Of a stretch of DNA of 64,000 bases, positions 9,228 to 20,900 are shown piece by piece. Position 1 is the first letter of the stretch. Every line of letters starts with the position of its first letter. Below the pieces are notes generated by a model. That model was not told where the DNA came from. It was given only the letters and a program-made list of their open reading frames with translations, and made no database searches. Origin of the DNA: Mycobacterium colombiense CECT 3035 (GTDB lineage: Bacteria > Actinomycetota > Actinomycetes > Mycobacteriales > Mycobacteriaceae); contig NZ_CP020821.1 in NCBI RefSeq assembly GCF_002105755.1, positions 3,534,001-3,598,000 of the forward strand, written 5' to 3'. A program made the translations under genes and the position numbers.

Positions 9228-9325
9228 CGACGACCCGCCTTCCCGGGCTGGGGTGACTTAGAGACCTCGTCGTATTACATACCCCGGCTTGCCGGTCGTC
9301 AGACGCGGGATACGGCCGGGGCGGC

Positions 9326-9892
9326 TCAGAGCCAGGTGTCCTGCGTGGTGGTGGTCAGGAACGCTTCCAGGTCGTCGCGCCATTGCGCAGGAGTCGTCTT
9401 GTCCGGCTCGATGCCGGTGTACTCGCCGCGATAGAACAGCAGCGGGCGCGGCTTGATCTTCGGGGCCTCCGAAAGCGACTGCACCGCACCGAAAACCACG
9501 AAGTGATCGCCCCCGTCGTGCGCGGAAGCCACTGTGCAGTCGATGTAGGCCAGCGACCCGTCGATGATCGGCGAGCCGAGTTCGGAGGGGCGCCAGTCGA
9601 TCCCGGCGAACTTGTCGGGCTCCTTGGAGCCGAATCGGGCGCAGATGTGCTTCTGCTGCTCGGTCAGCATGTTGACGCAGAACCGGCCGCTCGCCTCGAT
9701 GGCCTTCCACGACCGGGACACCTTGGTGGGGCAGAACAGCACCAGCGGCGGGTCCAACGACAGCGCCGCGAAGGATTGGCAGGCGAAGCCGACCGGGGCG
9801 TCGTCGTGCACGGTGGTGATGATGGTGATCCCGGTGCAGAACTGGCCGAGCACGCTTCGGAACGTGCGCGGGTCGATCGGCGCGGCAGTCAT
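9326..9892 (-). CDS. hsaB: HsaB, flavin reductase of the 3-HSA monooxygenase
   Basis: Flavin reductase-like protein. I choose ATG 9892, giving 188 residues (MTAAPIDPRTFRSVLGQFCTG...), the normal family length; the longer frame upstream has no homologous content. The motifs GQFCTGITIITT, GFACQSFAALSLDPPLVLFCP and SRSWKAIEASGRFCVNML belong to the short-chain flavin reductases that supply reduced FMN to two-component monooxygenases. HsaB is the reductase partner of HsaA in hydroxylating 3-HSA during cholesterol B/A-ring breakdown. It is the last hsa gene here, ten bases after hsaC. Confidence 0.93.
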   Translation of the reverse strand: MTAAPIDPRTFRSVLGQFCTGITIITTVHDDAPVGFACQSFAALSLDPPLVLFCPTKVSRSWKAIEASGRFCVNMLTEQQKHICARFGSKEPDKFAGIDWRPSELGSPIIDGSLAYIDCTVASAHDGGDHFVVFGAVQSLSEAPKIKPRPLLFYRGEYTGIEPDKTTPAQWRDDLEAFLTTTTQDTWL

Positions 9893-9902
9893 AACCCCGA
9901 AG

Positions 9903-12864
<2,962 letters not shown>

Positions 12865-12914
12865 TTAGGTTTGCCTCCTGCGCCAGACTTACTCAGCGGA
12901 CTTACACCAGAGAC

Positions 12915-12928
12915 TAGAACACGTTCCG
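12915..12928. promoter_or_regulatory. KstR operator 1 (hsaA-kshB intergenic)
   Basis: TAGAACACGTTCCG matches the KstR consensus TnnAACnnGTTnnA at every fixed position but the last. It lies 51 bases upstream of hsaA, in position to block the leftward hsa promoter. KstR releases such sites on binding a cholesterol-derived CoA thioester. Confidence 0.8.
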
Positions 12929-12982
12929 ATTTGTGTCGAGCAGGGTATTCCTGCGGCTGGTAGCGATACGAATCCGCTTTTC

Positions 12983-12996
12983 TGTAACATGTTCTA
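12983..12996. promoter_or_regulatory. KstR operator 2 (hsaA-kshB intergenic)
   Basis: TGTAACATGTTCTA is an exact match to TnnAACnnGTTnnA. It sits 81 bases before the kshB start and 119 bases before hsaA. Together with operator 1 it gives each divergent transcript its own nearby KstR site. Confidence 0.88.
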
Positions 12997-13076
12997 GTTG
13001 CCTGTGGCGATCGCAAGAGCGGCGGAGCCGGTCGCAGCGGGTCGACACGTTTTGCCACGAAAGGAAGGGACGGGCC

Positions 13077-14171
13077 TTGACCGAGGCTGATCCGGACCAA
13101 GCACCCGACGAGCCGCTCGGTGACCACGTCCTTGAACTGCAGGTGGCCGAGGTCATCGCCGAGACCGACGATGCGCGGTCCCTGGTGTTCGCGGTACCCG
13201 ACGACGCGGGCGACCCCGCCATCCCGCCCGAGCGGCTACGGTACGCGCCGGGCCAGTTCCTGACGCTGCGCGTACCCAGCGAGCGCACCGGCTCGGTGGC
13301 CCGCTGCTACTCGTTGTGCAGTTCACCGTTCACCGACGACGCGCTCACGGTCACGGTCAAGCGCACGGCGGACGGTTACGCGTCGAACTGGCTGTGCGAC
13401 CACGCGCACAAGGGCATGCGGATCCACGTGCTGGCCCCGTCCGGCAACTTCGTGCCCAAGACGCTCGGCGACGACTTCCTGCTGATGGCCGCGGGCAGCG
13501 GGATCACCCCGATCATGTCGATCTGCAAGTCGGCGCTGGCCGAGGGCGGCGGGCAGGTGACGCTGATCTACGCCAACCGCGACGAGAATTCGGTGATCTT
13601 CTCCGACGCGCTGCGCGAGCTGTCCGCCAAGTACCCCGACCGACTCACGGTGCTGCACTGGCTGGAGTCGCTGCAGGGCCTGCCCAGCGTGGCCGCGCTG
13701 GCCAAGCTGGCCGCCCCCTACACGGATCGGCCCGTGTACATCTGCGGCCCGGGCGCCTTCATGGACTCGGCGAAAGAAGCGCTGGAAACGCTGAAAGTGC
13801 CTGCGCCGCAAATACATATCGAAGTGTTCAAGTCGCTGGACTCGGATCCGTTCGCGGCGGTGAAGATCGAGGACACCGCCGAAGGCGACGAACCGCCGGC
13901 GACCGCGGTGGTCGAGCTGGACGGCGAAACCCACACCGTGTCGTGGCCGCGCAACGCCAAGCTGCTCGACGTCCTGCTGGCCAAGGGCTTGGACGCGCCC
14001 TTCTCCTGCCGCGAGGGCCACTGCGGCGCGTGCGCATGCACGCTGCGCAAGGGCAACGTGAGTATGGAGGTCAATGACGTGCTCGAGCAGCAGGATCTGG
14101 ACGAGGGCCTGATCCTGGCCTGTCAATCTCACCCGGAATCTGATTCGGTAGAAGTCACGTACGACGAATAG
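13077..14171 (+). CDS. kshB: KshB, reductase of 3-ketosteroid 9-alpha-hydroxylase
   Basis: I choose TTG 13077 (364 residues, starting MTEADPDQAPDEPLGDHVLELQ), because AAGGAAGGGA lies 7-16 bases upstream and the N-terminus fits the family. The protein has a ferredoxin-reductase FAD domain (RCYSLCSSP), an NAD-binding domain (MAAGSGITPIMS), and a C-terminal plant-type [2Fe-2S] domain, CREGHCGACACTL plus a distal Cys in LILACQSHPES. KshB passes NADH electrons to the Rieske oxygenase KshA, which opens the steroid B ring; kshA is not in this window. Transcription diverges from hsaA across two KstR operators. Confidence 0.94.
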   Translation: MTEADPDQAPDEPLGDHVLELQVAEVIAETDDARSLVFAVPDDAGDPAIPPERLRYAPGQFLTLRVPSERTGSVARCYSLCSSPFTDDALTVTVKRTADGYASNWLCDHAHKGMRIHVLAPSGNFVPKTLGDDFLLMAAGSGITPIMSICKSALAEGGGQVTLIYANRDENSVIFSDALRELSAKYPDRLTVLHWLESLQGLPSVAALAKLAAPYTDRPVYICGPGAFMDSAKEALETLKVPAPQIHIEVFKSLDSDPFAAVKIEDTAEGDEPPATAVVELDGETHTVSWPRNAKLLDVLLAKGLDAPFSCREGHCGACACTLRKGNVSMEVNDVLEQQDLDEGLILACQSHPESDSVEVTYDE

Positions 14172-14215
14172 GCGCGGGGTTAAGTTCACCCTGGGTCAGA
14201 GGGAAGGGAACGTCG

Positions 14216-14749
14216 ATGATGCGGCTGGTGTGGGGATTCGCAGGCGTCGCGGTGCTGCCGATGTTCCTGCCCGCCGCGGTGTGCGCGGCGTCGAGCAACA
14301 CCGCCACCACGCTGTTCCCGCTGGACGGACCGAATCAACTGGAGACGCGCGTCGTCCTCAATTGCTTCAAGGCCGACGGCCACTGCGACTTCACCGCCGG
14401 GGCGGACATGCTGACGCCCGGTGGGGTGACCGGCTTCCCGCCCGGACTGTGGGCCCGGCAAACCACCGAGATCCGCTCCTCGAACCGGCTGGCCTACCTC
14501 GACGCGCATGCCGACGGCCAGTACGAGCGCGTGATGAAGTCGATGGGTTCCGACGAGATCACCACCATCTACATGGGTGAGGGCCCGCCGGAGAAGTACC
14601 AGACCAACGGGCGCATCGACTCCACCGATTGGCAGACGGGCCAGCCCAAGACCGACAACAACGTCATCGCCTGCAGCCACATCCAGGTGGTCTACTCCGG
14701 GGTCAACATCACGTCGCCGAGCACCTGCGCGGTGACGACGTTCTCCTGA
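14216..14749 (+). CDS. Secreted conserved mycobacterial protein (Rv3572-like)
   Basis: Protein of 177 residues with a cleavable signal peptide: MMRLVWGFAGVAVLPMFLPAAVCA, with a likely cut after A-x-A. The mature part contains the paired cysteines C(x5)DGHC and a terminal VIACSH...STCAV, suggesting disulfides in an exported domain. GAGGGAAGGGA precedes the tandem ATG ATG. Its place directly after kshB matches Rv3572. The function is unknown, and a link to steroid uptake or degradation is only positional. Confidence 0.8.
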   Translation: MMRLVWGFAGVAVLPMFLPAAVCAASSNTATTLFPLDGPNQLETRVVLNCFKADGHCDFTAGADMLTPGGVTGFPPGLWARQTTEIRSSNRLAYLDAHADGQYERVMKSMGSDEITTIYMGEGPPEKYQTNGRIDSTDWQTGQPKTDNNVIACSHIQVVYSGVNITSPSTCAVTTFS

Positions 14750-14756
14750 ATTGCGC

Positions 14757-14813
14757 CGAGCCTGTAACTCCGCAGACAAAGTGCGAGTGAGGGCCTGCGA
14801 AGTTACAGGCTCG
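14757..14813. terminator. Long inverted repeat between convergent genes, probable bidirectional terminator
   Basis: Arms CGAGCCTGTAACTCCGCAG (14757-14775) and its complement at 14795-14813 match at 18 of 19 positions, around a 19-base loop. The repeat lies just after the secreted-protein gene and just after the fadE34 stop on the other strand. It has no clear U-tract on either side, so it may terminate weakly or be a dispersed intergenic repeat. Confidence 0.65.
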
Positions 14814-14830
14814 ACGAAAGGGTTACCCGG

Positions 14831-16981
14831 CTAGCGCGGCAGGCCCAGCAGCCGCTCCGCCGCGACGGTGAGCAGGATCTGCTCGGTGCCGCCGGCGATG
14901 GTCAGGCAACGGGTGTTGAGGAAGTCGAACACCGCGCGGTCGCCGTCCGCCCGGCGGTCGACCAGGCCGCCGCCCTCGGAGGAGTCCATGGTGAATTCGG
15001 CCAGGGCCTGGCGGTAGCGGACACCGATGAGTTTGCGCACGCTGGACTGCGCCCCCGGGTCTTGGCCGCCGACGGCCAGCTGAGCGATCCGCTGGTCCAG
15101 CAGCGCGCCGGTCTGCGCGGTAACGATCAACCGCCCCAACCGATCTTGTGCGGCGGCGTCGAGGTCGAGCTCGGCGAGCAGCTCGAGCAGTTCCTCCATC
15201 GGGTTGCCCAGCGCCGTCCCGTTGGCCATCGCGACCCGCTCGTTGGCCAGGGTGGTACGGGCCAGCCGCCAGCCGTCGTTGACCTCCCCGACGACCAATT
15301 CGTCGGGAACGAAGACGTTGTCCAGGAACACCTCGTTGAACAACGAGTCACCGGTGATCTCACGCAGCGGACGGATCTCGATGCCCGGGGAGCTCATCTC
15401 CACCAGGAAGTAGGTGATGCCTTTATGTTTCGGCGCATCGGGATCCGTGCGGGCCAGGCACACGCCCCACTTCGCCTTGTGCGCGGCCGACGTCCACACC
15501 TTCTGCCCAGTCAGGTTCCAGCCGCCCTCGGTGCGGACCGCTTTGGTGCGCAGCGAGGCCAGGTCAGAGCCGGCCCCGGGCTCGGAAAACAGCTGACACC
15601 AAAGGAATTCGCCGCGCGTGGTGCCGGGCACGAAGCGCTCGACCTGTTCCGGTGTGCCGTGCTCGAGGATGGTGGGGGCCGCCCACCAGCCGATCACCAG
15701 ATCAGGCCGGGCCACCCCGGCCGCCGCCAGCTCCTGATCGATCAGCAGCTGCTCGGCCGGGCCCGCGCCGCGCCCATAGGGCGCCGGCCAGTGCGGCGCC
15801 TGCAGGCCCGCCTCGGCCAGAGCCGCCTGCCGCTTGTCCTCGGGCAGCTCGGCGATCCGGGCCACCGCGGCGGCGATCTCCGCCCGCTGGTCCTCGACCT
15901 CGGTCAGGTCGATCCCCAGCCGGCGCCGCACGCCAGCCTGGGTCAGCGCGGTGATGCGGCGCAACCAGGTCTCGGCCCCGCCCAGGAACCGGCCGATGGC
16001 GTGCGCCCGGCGCAGGTACAGGTGCGCGTCGTGCTCCCAGGTGCAGCCGATGCCGCCGAGCACCTGGATGCAGTCCTTGACGTTGGCCTTCACGGCCGCG
16101 ATGCCGGTGCTCGCGGCGAGGCCCGCGGCGATGGAGAACTGGGATTCGTCGCCCTCGGCCGCGGCGCGCGCGGCGTCGGCGGCGGCCACCTCGGCCTGCT
16201 CGGCGCGGCACAGCATCTCGGCGCAGATGTGCTTGATCGCCTGGAAGCTGCCGATCGGCTTGCCGAACTGCTCGCGGACCTTGGCGTAGTCGACGGCGGT
16301 CTCCAGCGACCAGCGGGTGATGCCCGCCGCCTCGGCCGCCAGCACCGTCGCGGCCAGCTCCTCGACGCGGGTGCGGGTGTCCGACACCACGGTGGCCGGG
16401 GCCGCGCTCAGCACCACCCTGGCCAACGGTCGGGAGAAGTCGCTGGCAGCCAGCGGCTCGATCTGCACACCCTCAGCGCCGGTGTCGATCAGCAGCCACT
16501 TCGCGCCGGCCGGCGCCAACAGCACGGCCCCGTCGGCCACACCCAGTGCGAACGGCAGCGTGCCCGACGCCTTCGACGTCGTGCCGTCGAACTCGACGTC
16601 GCCTTCCAGCGCCAGCCCGGCGAAGCGTTCCCCGGCGGCGAGGGCGCCCAGCAACTCGGGATCCGAGCCCGCTTCGGAGAGAACCACAGTGGCCAGCGCC
16701 GTGGTGGCCACCGGGCCGGGAACCAGCGCTTTCGCCGCCTCCTCCACCATCGCGCACAGGTCTTCGATGCTGCCGCCGGCGCCGCCCAGCTCCTCCGGGA
16801 TCGCGACACCGAAGATCCCCAGCTCGGCCAGCCGGGAGTACACCGGCCGCCAGGCGTCGGGTTTACCCTGCTCCACGTCGCGGATCGCCGTGGTGCCGCC
16901 CGGCCCCGACGTCGAATTGCGGGCCCAGTCGCGCACCAGGGCGCGCGCAGCAAACTGCTCGTCGGTGACGGTCGCTACCAC
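14831..16981 (-). CDS. fadE34: FadE34, fused two-domain acyl-CoA dehydrogenase
   Basis: Protein of 716 residues made of two acyl-CoA dehydrogenase modules. Residues about 1-345 resemble a partner subunit (YAKVREQFGKPIGSFQAIKH). Residues about 350-716 carry the catalytic features (FSEPGAGSDLASL, TLANERVAM, IAGGTEQILL). This is the single-chain equivalent of the heteromeric FadE pairs. FadE34 is known to dehydrogenate the five-carbon steroid side-chain CoA ester in cholesterol degradation. The start at 16981 is GTG. It diverges from kstR, with a KstR box between them. Confidence 0.92.
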   Translation of the reverse strand: MVATVTDEQFAARALVRDWARNSTSGPGGTTAIRDVEQGKPDAWRPVYSRLAELGIFGVAIPEELGGAGGSIEDLCAMVEEAAKALVPGPVATTALATVVLSEAGSDPELLGALAAGERFAGLALEGDVEFDGTTSKASGTLPFALGVADGAVLLAPAGAKWLLIDTGAEGVQIEPLAASDFSRPLARVVLSAAPATVVSDTRTRVEELAATVLAAEAAGITRWSLETAVDYAKVREQFGKPIGSFQAIKHICAEMLCRAEQAEVAAADAARAAAEGDESQFSIAAGLAASTGIAAVKANVKDCIQVLGGIGCTWEHDAHLYLRRAHAIGRFLGGAETWLRRITALTQAGVRRRLGIDLTEVEDQRAEIAAAVARIAELPEDKRQAALAEAGLQAPHWPAPYGRGAGPAEQLLIDQELAAAGVARPDLVIGWWAAPTILEHGTPEQVERFVPGTTRGEFLWCQLFSEPGAGSDLASLRTKAVRTEGGWNLTGQKVWTSAAHKAKWGVCLARTDPDAPKHKGITYFLVEMSSPGIEIRPLREITGDSLFNEVFLDNVFVPDELVVGEVNDGWRLARTTLANERVAMANGTALGNPMEELLELLAELDLDAAAQDRLGRLIVTAQTGALLDQRIAQLAVGGQDPGAQSSVRKLIGVRYRQALAEFTMDSSEGGGLVDRRADGDRAVFDFLNTRCLTIAGGTEQILLTVAAERLLGLPR

Positions 16982-17109
16982 CTGAGAGGACCTCCGCGTC
17001 CTTGACTCGACGTGACAAGGGGCCGGGCCCCTGTCCTGATTGTGCGATCTGCCCGCCAGGCGGGTATGTCTCCATCACGTGTTGGCGTGCAACCCGCTCT
17101 CTCCGAGAC

Positions 17110-17123
17110 TAGAACGTGTTCTA
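17110..17123. promoter_or_regulatory. KstR operator (fadE34-kstR intergenic)
   Basis: TAGAACGTGTTCTA is a perfect palindromic match to the KstR consensus. It lies 128 bases from the fadE34 start and about 140 bases before kstR. It implies autoregulation of kstR and control of fadE34. Confidence 0.9.
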
Positions 17124-17264
17124 ATAGTGCCAGTGATCGACCGTCAAGTCGAACGCCATCACAGCAGCACAGCGCTTGTCCGCGGCGGTATGGAGGTGGG
17201 AAATTCACACGCAGAATGCGTATCGTTTGCAAGCGAACCGCCGGGAACAGGAGCAAACCGTCAC

Positions 17265-17924
17265 ATGCCAGCCAACGCAAATCCGGGCCGCGTGTCCGAC
17301 GCGCAGCCGCGCGAGGTCATAAACGTGGCGGTACTGGCGGAATCAGAATTGGGGTCCGAAGCGCAGCGGGAACGCCGCAAGCGCATCCTGGACGCCACCA
17401 TGGCGATCGCCTCCAAGGGCGGGTACGAGGCAGTTCAGATGCGGGCGGTGGCCGATCGCGCCGATGTCGCGGTGGGGACGCTGTACCGGTACTTCCCGTC
17501 GAAGGTGCACCTGCTGGTGTCGGCCCTGGGCCGCGAGTTCAGCCGCATCGACGCCAAGACGGACCGCTCGGCGATGACCGGTGGCACGCCCTTCCAGCGG
17601 CTCAATTTCATGGTGGGCAAGCTCAACCGGGCGATGCAGCGCAATCCCCTGCTGACCGAGGCGATGACGCGCGCCTACGTGTTCGCCGACGCCTCGGCGG
17701 CCAGCGAGGTCGACCAGGTCGAGAAGCTCATCGATTCGATGTTCGCGCGCGCGATGGCCGACGGCGAACCGACCGAGGACCAGTACCACATCGCGCGGGT
17801 GATCTCGGACGTGTGGCTGTCAAACCTGCTGGCGTGGCTCACCCGGCGGGCCTCGGCCACCGACGTCAGCAAGCGGCTGGACCTGGCGGTGCGGCTGTTG
17901 ATCGGCGACACCGAACAGGCCTAG
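17265..17924 (+). CDS. kstR: KstR, TetR-family repressor of cholesterol catabolism
   Basis: TetR repressor with the N-terminal HTH in RRKRILDATMAIASKGGYEAVQMRAVADRADVAVGTLYRYFPSK and a ligand-binding helical C-terminus nearly identical, from memory, to M. tuberculosis KstR. It represses the cholesterol regulon and is released by a 3-oxo-cholestenoyl-CoA type ligand. I give ATG 17265 (219 residues) because ACAGGAG precedes it at moderate spacing. The GTG at 17325 would give the 199-residue form annotated in M. tuberculosis (MAVLAESELGSEAQ). The end is certain. Three of its operators are in this window. Confidence 0.93.
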   Translation: MPANANPGRVSDAQPREVINVAVLAESELGSEAQRERRKRILDATMAIASKGGYEAVQMRAVADRADVAVGTLYRYFPSKVHLLVSALGREFSRIDAKTDRSAMTGGTPFQRLNFMVGKLNRAMQRNPLLTEAMTRAYVFADASAASEVDQVEKLIDSMFARAMADGEPTEDQYHIARVISDVWLSNLLAWLTRRASATDVSKRLDLAVRLLIGDTEQA

Positions 17925-17935
17925 TCTCCAACCGG

Positions 17936-19024
17936 CTACGCCGGCGGGCCGGCGGTGCGGCCCCGGACGAGCTCGGTGTCCAGCAGTTCCACGGTCGGCA
18001 GGCCCGGCGTGCCCGTCCGTGGCGGCTTCAGCAACAGCTCCCCGGCCCGACGGCCCTTCTGCAGGCTGGATTGCGACACCGTGGTCAGGCCGCGGTTGAT
18101 GGCCTCGGGGACGCCGTCGAATCCGGTGACGGTCATCTGGCCGGGCACGTAAATGCCGTGCGCCCGCAGGTAATCCATGGCGGACAGGGCCAGGATGTCC
18201 GCGGTGCACATCAGCGCGGTGATCCGCGGGTTGGCTTCCAGGGCCACCTTCGCGGCCGCGCCGCCGGATTCGGGCAGGTGCTCGTAGCTTTCCACCACGG
18301 TCAGGGAATCGGGGTCGACGCCGGCGGCCGTCATCGCCTCCCACACGCCGATGATGCGCTCGCGCTGCACGTCGAACGCGGGTGAGCGCAGCCGCTCGGC
18401 GTCCACCAGACCCTGGCGCCGGTCCCGGCCCAGCCGCATGGTCAGCAACCCGATCTCGCGGTGCCCCAGGCCCAGCACGTAGTCGGCGAGCTCGCGCATC
18501 GCGGCGCGGTCGTCGATGCCCACCCGCGAGACGCCGGCGAGCCCCTTCGGTTGGTCGACCACCACGACCGGCAGCCGGCGCTGCAGCACCACCTGCAGAT
18601 AGGGATCGTCGTCGCACACCGAATACACCACGAAGCCGTCCACGCCGGCCGAAAGCACCGCGGCCGTCCCGTCTTTGAGGCCGCGGCTGGGCCCGACGGC
18701 GACCAGCAGCAGACCCTGGCCCAGCGCCTCGCACGACTGCGCCACCCCGGTGACGAAGTCGCGGGCGGCCGGGTCGCTGAAGAAATAGGTCAGGGGTTCG
18801 GCCATCACCAGGCCGACGGCGCCGGCCTTGCGGGTGCGCAGCGATCGGGCCACCGGGTCGGGACCGGCGTATCCGAGCCGCTTGGCCGTCGCGAGCACAC
18901 GCTCCCGCAGGTCCGGGGAGAGCTGATCGGGCCGATTGAAGGCATTCGAGATCGTCGTGCGCGAAACGTTGAGCTCGTCCGCCAACGACGCCAGAGTCGC
19001 ACGCCGGCGCGGTGTGGGACTCAC
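17936..19024 (-). CDS. LacI-family transcriptional regulator
   Basis: Protein of 362 residues from GTG 19024 (MSPTPRRRATLASLADELNVSRTTISNAFNRPDQL), which places the HTH at residues about 8-30. A periplasmic-binding-like ligand domain follows (VGLVMAEPLTYFFSDPAARDFVTGV; IDDRAAMRELADYVLGLGHREIGLL; TALMCTADILALSAMDYL; VTGFDGVPEA). The frame is open further upstream, but that part lacks homology and crosses the Zur box. It corresponds to Rv3575c. The ligand is unknown. It is convergent with kstR and divergent from znuA. A Zur-type palindrome in the shared upstream region could affect it as well. Confidence 0.9.
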   Translation of the reverse strand: MSPTPRRRATLASLADELNVSRTTISNAFNRPDQLSPDLRERVLATAKRLGYAGPDPVARSLRTRKAGAVGLVMAEPLTYFFSDPAARDFVTGVAQSCEALGQGLLLVAVGPSRGLKDGTAAVLSAGVDGFVVYSVCDDDPYLQVVLQRRLPVVVVDQPKGLAGVSRVGIDDRAAMRELADYVLGLGHREIGLLTMRLGRDRRQGLVDAERLRSPAFDVQRERIIGVWEAMTAAGVDPDSLTVVESYEHLPESGGAAAKVALEANPRITALMCTADILALSAMDYLRAHGIYVPGQMTVTGFDGVPEAINRGLTTVSQSSLQKGRRAGELLLKPPRTGTPGLPTVELLDTELVRGRTAGPPA

Positions 19025-19083
19025 GTTCGGTGAGGCTACAGCGGATCGGGCCCCGCGCGTACGAGCTTCCGCTTGCGGCTTTG

Positions 19084-19104
19084 TAATGGAAACGATTTTC
19101 ATTA
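19084..19104. promoter_or_regulatory. Zur box upstream of znuA
   Basis: A 21-base near-palindrome with core TGGAAACGATTTTCA flanked by TAA and TTA. It resembles the actinobacterial Zur consensus TGaaAATGATTTTCA with two or three differences. It lies 43 bases before the znuA start, so zinc-loaded Zur would repress the uptake operon. Confidence 0.8.
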
Positions 19105-19146
19105 GTATTGTGGATCGGCTGACTCGCCGGCGGGAGGAAATCGGAT

Positions 19147-20088
19147 GTGCGGATGGCACTGACGCGGCAGCGAACGGCGAAGGCCAGGACCGCCGGCGCG
19201 ACCCGGTGGCTGGCGGCCGCCCTGGTGTTGACCGGCGGTGCGATCCTCACCGCCTGCGGCGGCACCGCCCACTCACGCGCCATCTCCATCGTCGCCTCCA
19301 CCGATGTGTGGGGCAGCGTCGCGCGCGCCGTCGCGGGTTCCCACGTCACCGTCAAATCCATTCTGAGCGGGGCGGACGTCGACCCGCACTCCTACGAGGT
19401 CAGTCCCGCGGACGCCGCCGCGATCGCCGACGCCCCGCTGGTGGTCTTCAACGGCGGCGGATACGACGGCTGGGTCGACGACGTGCTGGCCCGCCACCCC
19501 GATGCCAAGCCGGTCGACGCCTACTCGTTCCTGGACGGCGGGCAGCCCCGCAACGAGCACGTCTTCTACGACCTGACGGTCGCGAAGGCGGTCGCGGCCA
19601 CCATCGCCGACCGCCTCGCGGCGATCGACCCGGGCAACGGCGCCGACTACCGGGCCAACGCCGCCGCGTTCGGCCGCGAGGCCGACTCCATCGCCGGCGT
19701 CGAACACGCGATCGCGACCACCCACCCCAACACTTCGGTGATCGCGACCGAACCCGTCGCCTTCTACCTGCTGAAGGCTTCGGGGCTGATCAACCGGACC
19801 CCGCCCACCTTCGAGGCGGCCATCGAGAACGAGACCGATCCCGCGCCGGCCGACATGGCGGCGGTCCTGGACCTGGTCAACCGGCGGCAGGTCGCGGCGG
19901 TGCTGGTCAACCCGCAGACCTCCACGACGGCGGTCAACGGCCTGCGCGACGCCGCGCGGCACGCGGGTGTGCCGGTCACCGATGTGGCCGAAACGCTGAG
20001 CGACGGCACGGATTACCTGACCTGGCAACGCAATACGGTCAACCAGCTGCAGTCCGCGCTGCAGTCGGGCCGGCCCGCGCCGTCATGA
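19147..20088 (+). CDS. znuA: ZnuA-like zinc-binding lipoprotein of a metal ABC transporter
   Basis: Protein of 313 residues from GTG 19147, preceded by GGGAGGAAA. Residues about 20-37 form a lipoprotein signal ending in LTAC (Cys37). It belongs to the cluster A-I metal-binding family: His81 in DVDPHSYE, His138 in NEHVFYDLT and Glu202 in TEPVAFYLL occupy metal-ligand positions. Glu takes the third place, where Zn-binding members often have His. There is no His-rich loop. In M. smegmatis the znuACB operon sits at the same place beside kstR and is Zur-regulated. The Zur box here supports zinc as substrate, though manganese cannot be excluded by sequence. The 3' end overlaps znuC by four bases. 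Confidence 0.88.
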   Translation: MRMALTRQRTAKARTAGATRWLAAALVLTGGAILTACGGTAHSRAISIVASTDVWGSVARAVAGSHVTVKSILSGADVDPHSYEVSPADAAAIADAPLVVFNGGGYDGWVDDVLARHPDAKPVDAYSFLDGGQPRNEHVFYDLTVAKAVAATIADRLAAIDPGNGADYRANAAAFGREADSIAGVEHAIATTHPNTSVIATEPVAFYLLKASGLINRTPPTFEAAIENETDPAPADMAAVLDLVNRRQVAAVLVNPQTSTTAVNGLRDAARHAGVPVTDVAETLSDGTDYLTWQRNTVNQLQSALQSGRPAPS

Positions 20089-20900
20089 GCCTCGAACCGA
20101 GCATCGAGAACACCGCGGAGACCGTCTCGCTGCGCGGCGCCCGACTGTCGTTCGGCGACCGCGTGCTGTGGGACCACCTGGACCTGTCGGTGTCGCGCGG
20201 CGAATTCATCGCGGTGCTGGGCCCGAACGGCAGCGGCAAGACCTCGCTGCTGAAGGTCCTGCTCGGCCAGCTGGCACTGAGCGCGGGCACCGGGCTGGTG
20301 GACGGCAAGCCGATCACCTCGGGCAGCGGACGCATCGGCTATGTGCCCCAACACCATCCGATGGACGCCGACGTGATGCTGCGCGGGCGCGATCTGGTCC
20401 GGCTGGGCATCGACGGGCCGCGCTGGGGCGCCATCCCGCTGCGGTCCGCCGATCGGGCCCGCCGGCGCGCGGCCGTGGGTCAGGCGTTGCGCCAGGTCAA
20501 CGGCGAACATCTGGCCGACGTCCGGGTCGGGATGATGTCGGGCGGCGAGCTGCAGCGGGTGCGCATCGCCCAGGCGCTGGTCAGCGACCCGCTGCTGTTG
20601 CTGTGCGACGAGCCGCTGCTGACCCTGGACCCCGCGAACGCCAAGCTGGTGTCGGCGCTGATCGATCGGCGCCGCCAGGACGCCGCGACGACGGTCATCG
20701 TCGTCACCCACGAGCTCAACCCGATCCTGCCGTACGTGGACCGGCTGCTGTATCTGGTGGACGGCCGGTTCCAGATCGGCACCGTCGAGCAGGTGATGAC
20801 CAGCCAGACGCTTTCGGCGCTGTACCAATCCGACATCCAGGTGGTGAAGGTCAAGGACGGCTACGTGGTGGCCGGCGCGCACGACGACGGGCACTGCTGA
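20085..20900 (+). CDS. znuC: ZnuC-like ABC transporter ATP-binding protein
   Basis: Protein of 271 residues starting at ATG 20085 in the znuA stop. It has Walker A GPNGSGKTS, a Q-loop at YVPQHHP, signature MSGGELQRVRIAQAL, Walker B LLLLCDEPLLTLD and H-loop VVTHEL. It energises the membrane protein encoded next. Start and stop overlap both neighbours, giving strict coupling in znuA-znuC-znuB. Confidence 0.9.
   Translation: MSLEPSIENTAETVSLRGARLSFGDRVLWDHLDLSVSRGEFIAVLGPNGSGKTSLLKVLLGQLALSAGTGLVDGKPITSGSGRIGYVPQHHPMDADVMLRGRDLVRLGIDGPRWGAIPLRSADRARRRAAVGQALRQVNGEHLADVRVGMMSGGELQRVRIAQALVSDPLLLLCDEPLLTLDPANAKLVSALIDRRRQDAATTVIVVTHELNPILPYVDRLLYLVDGRFQIGTVEQVMTSQTLSALYQSDIQVVKVKDGYVVAGAHDDGHC

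Noticed and set aside
15062..17005. 647-codon open frame on the plus strand opposite fadE34
   Set aside because: Shadow of FadE34, low-complexity Arg/Gly/His composition, no family motifs.
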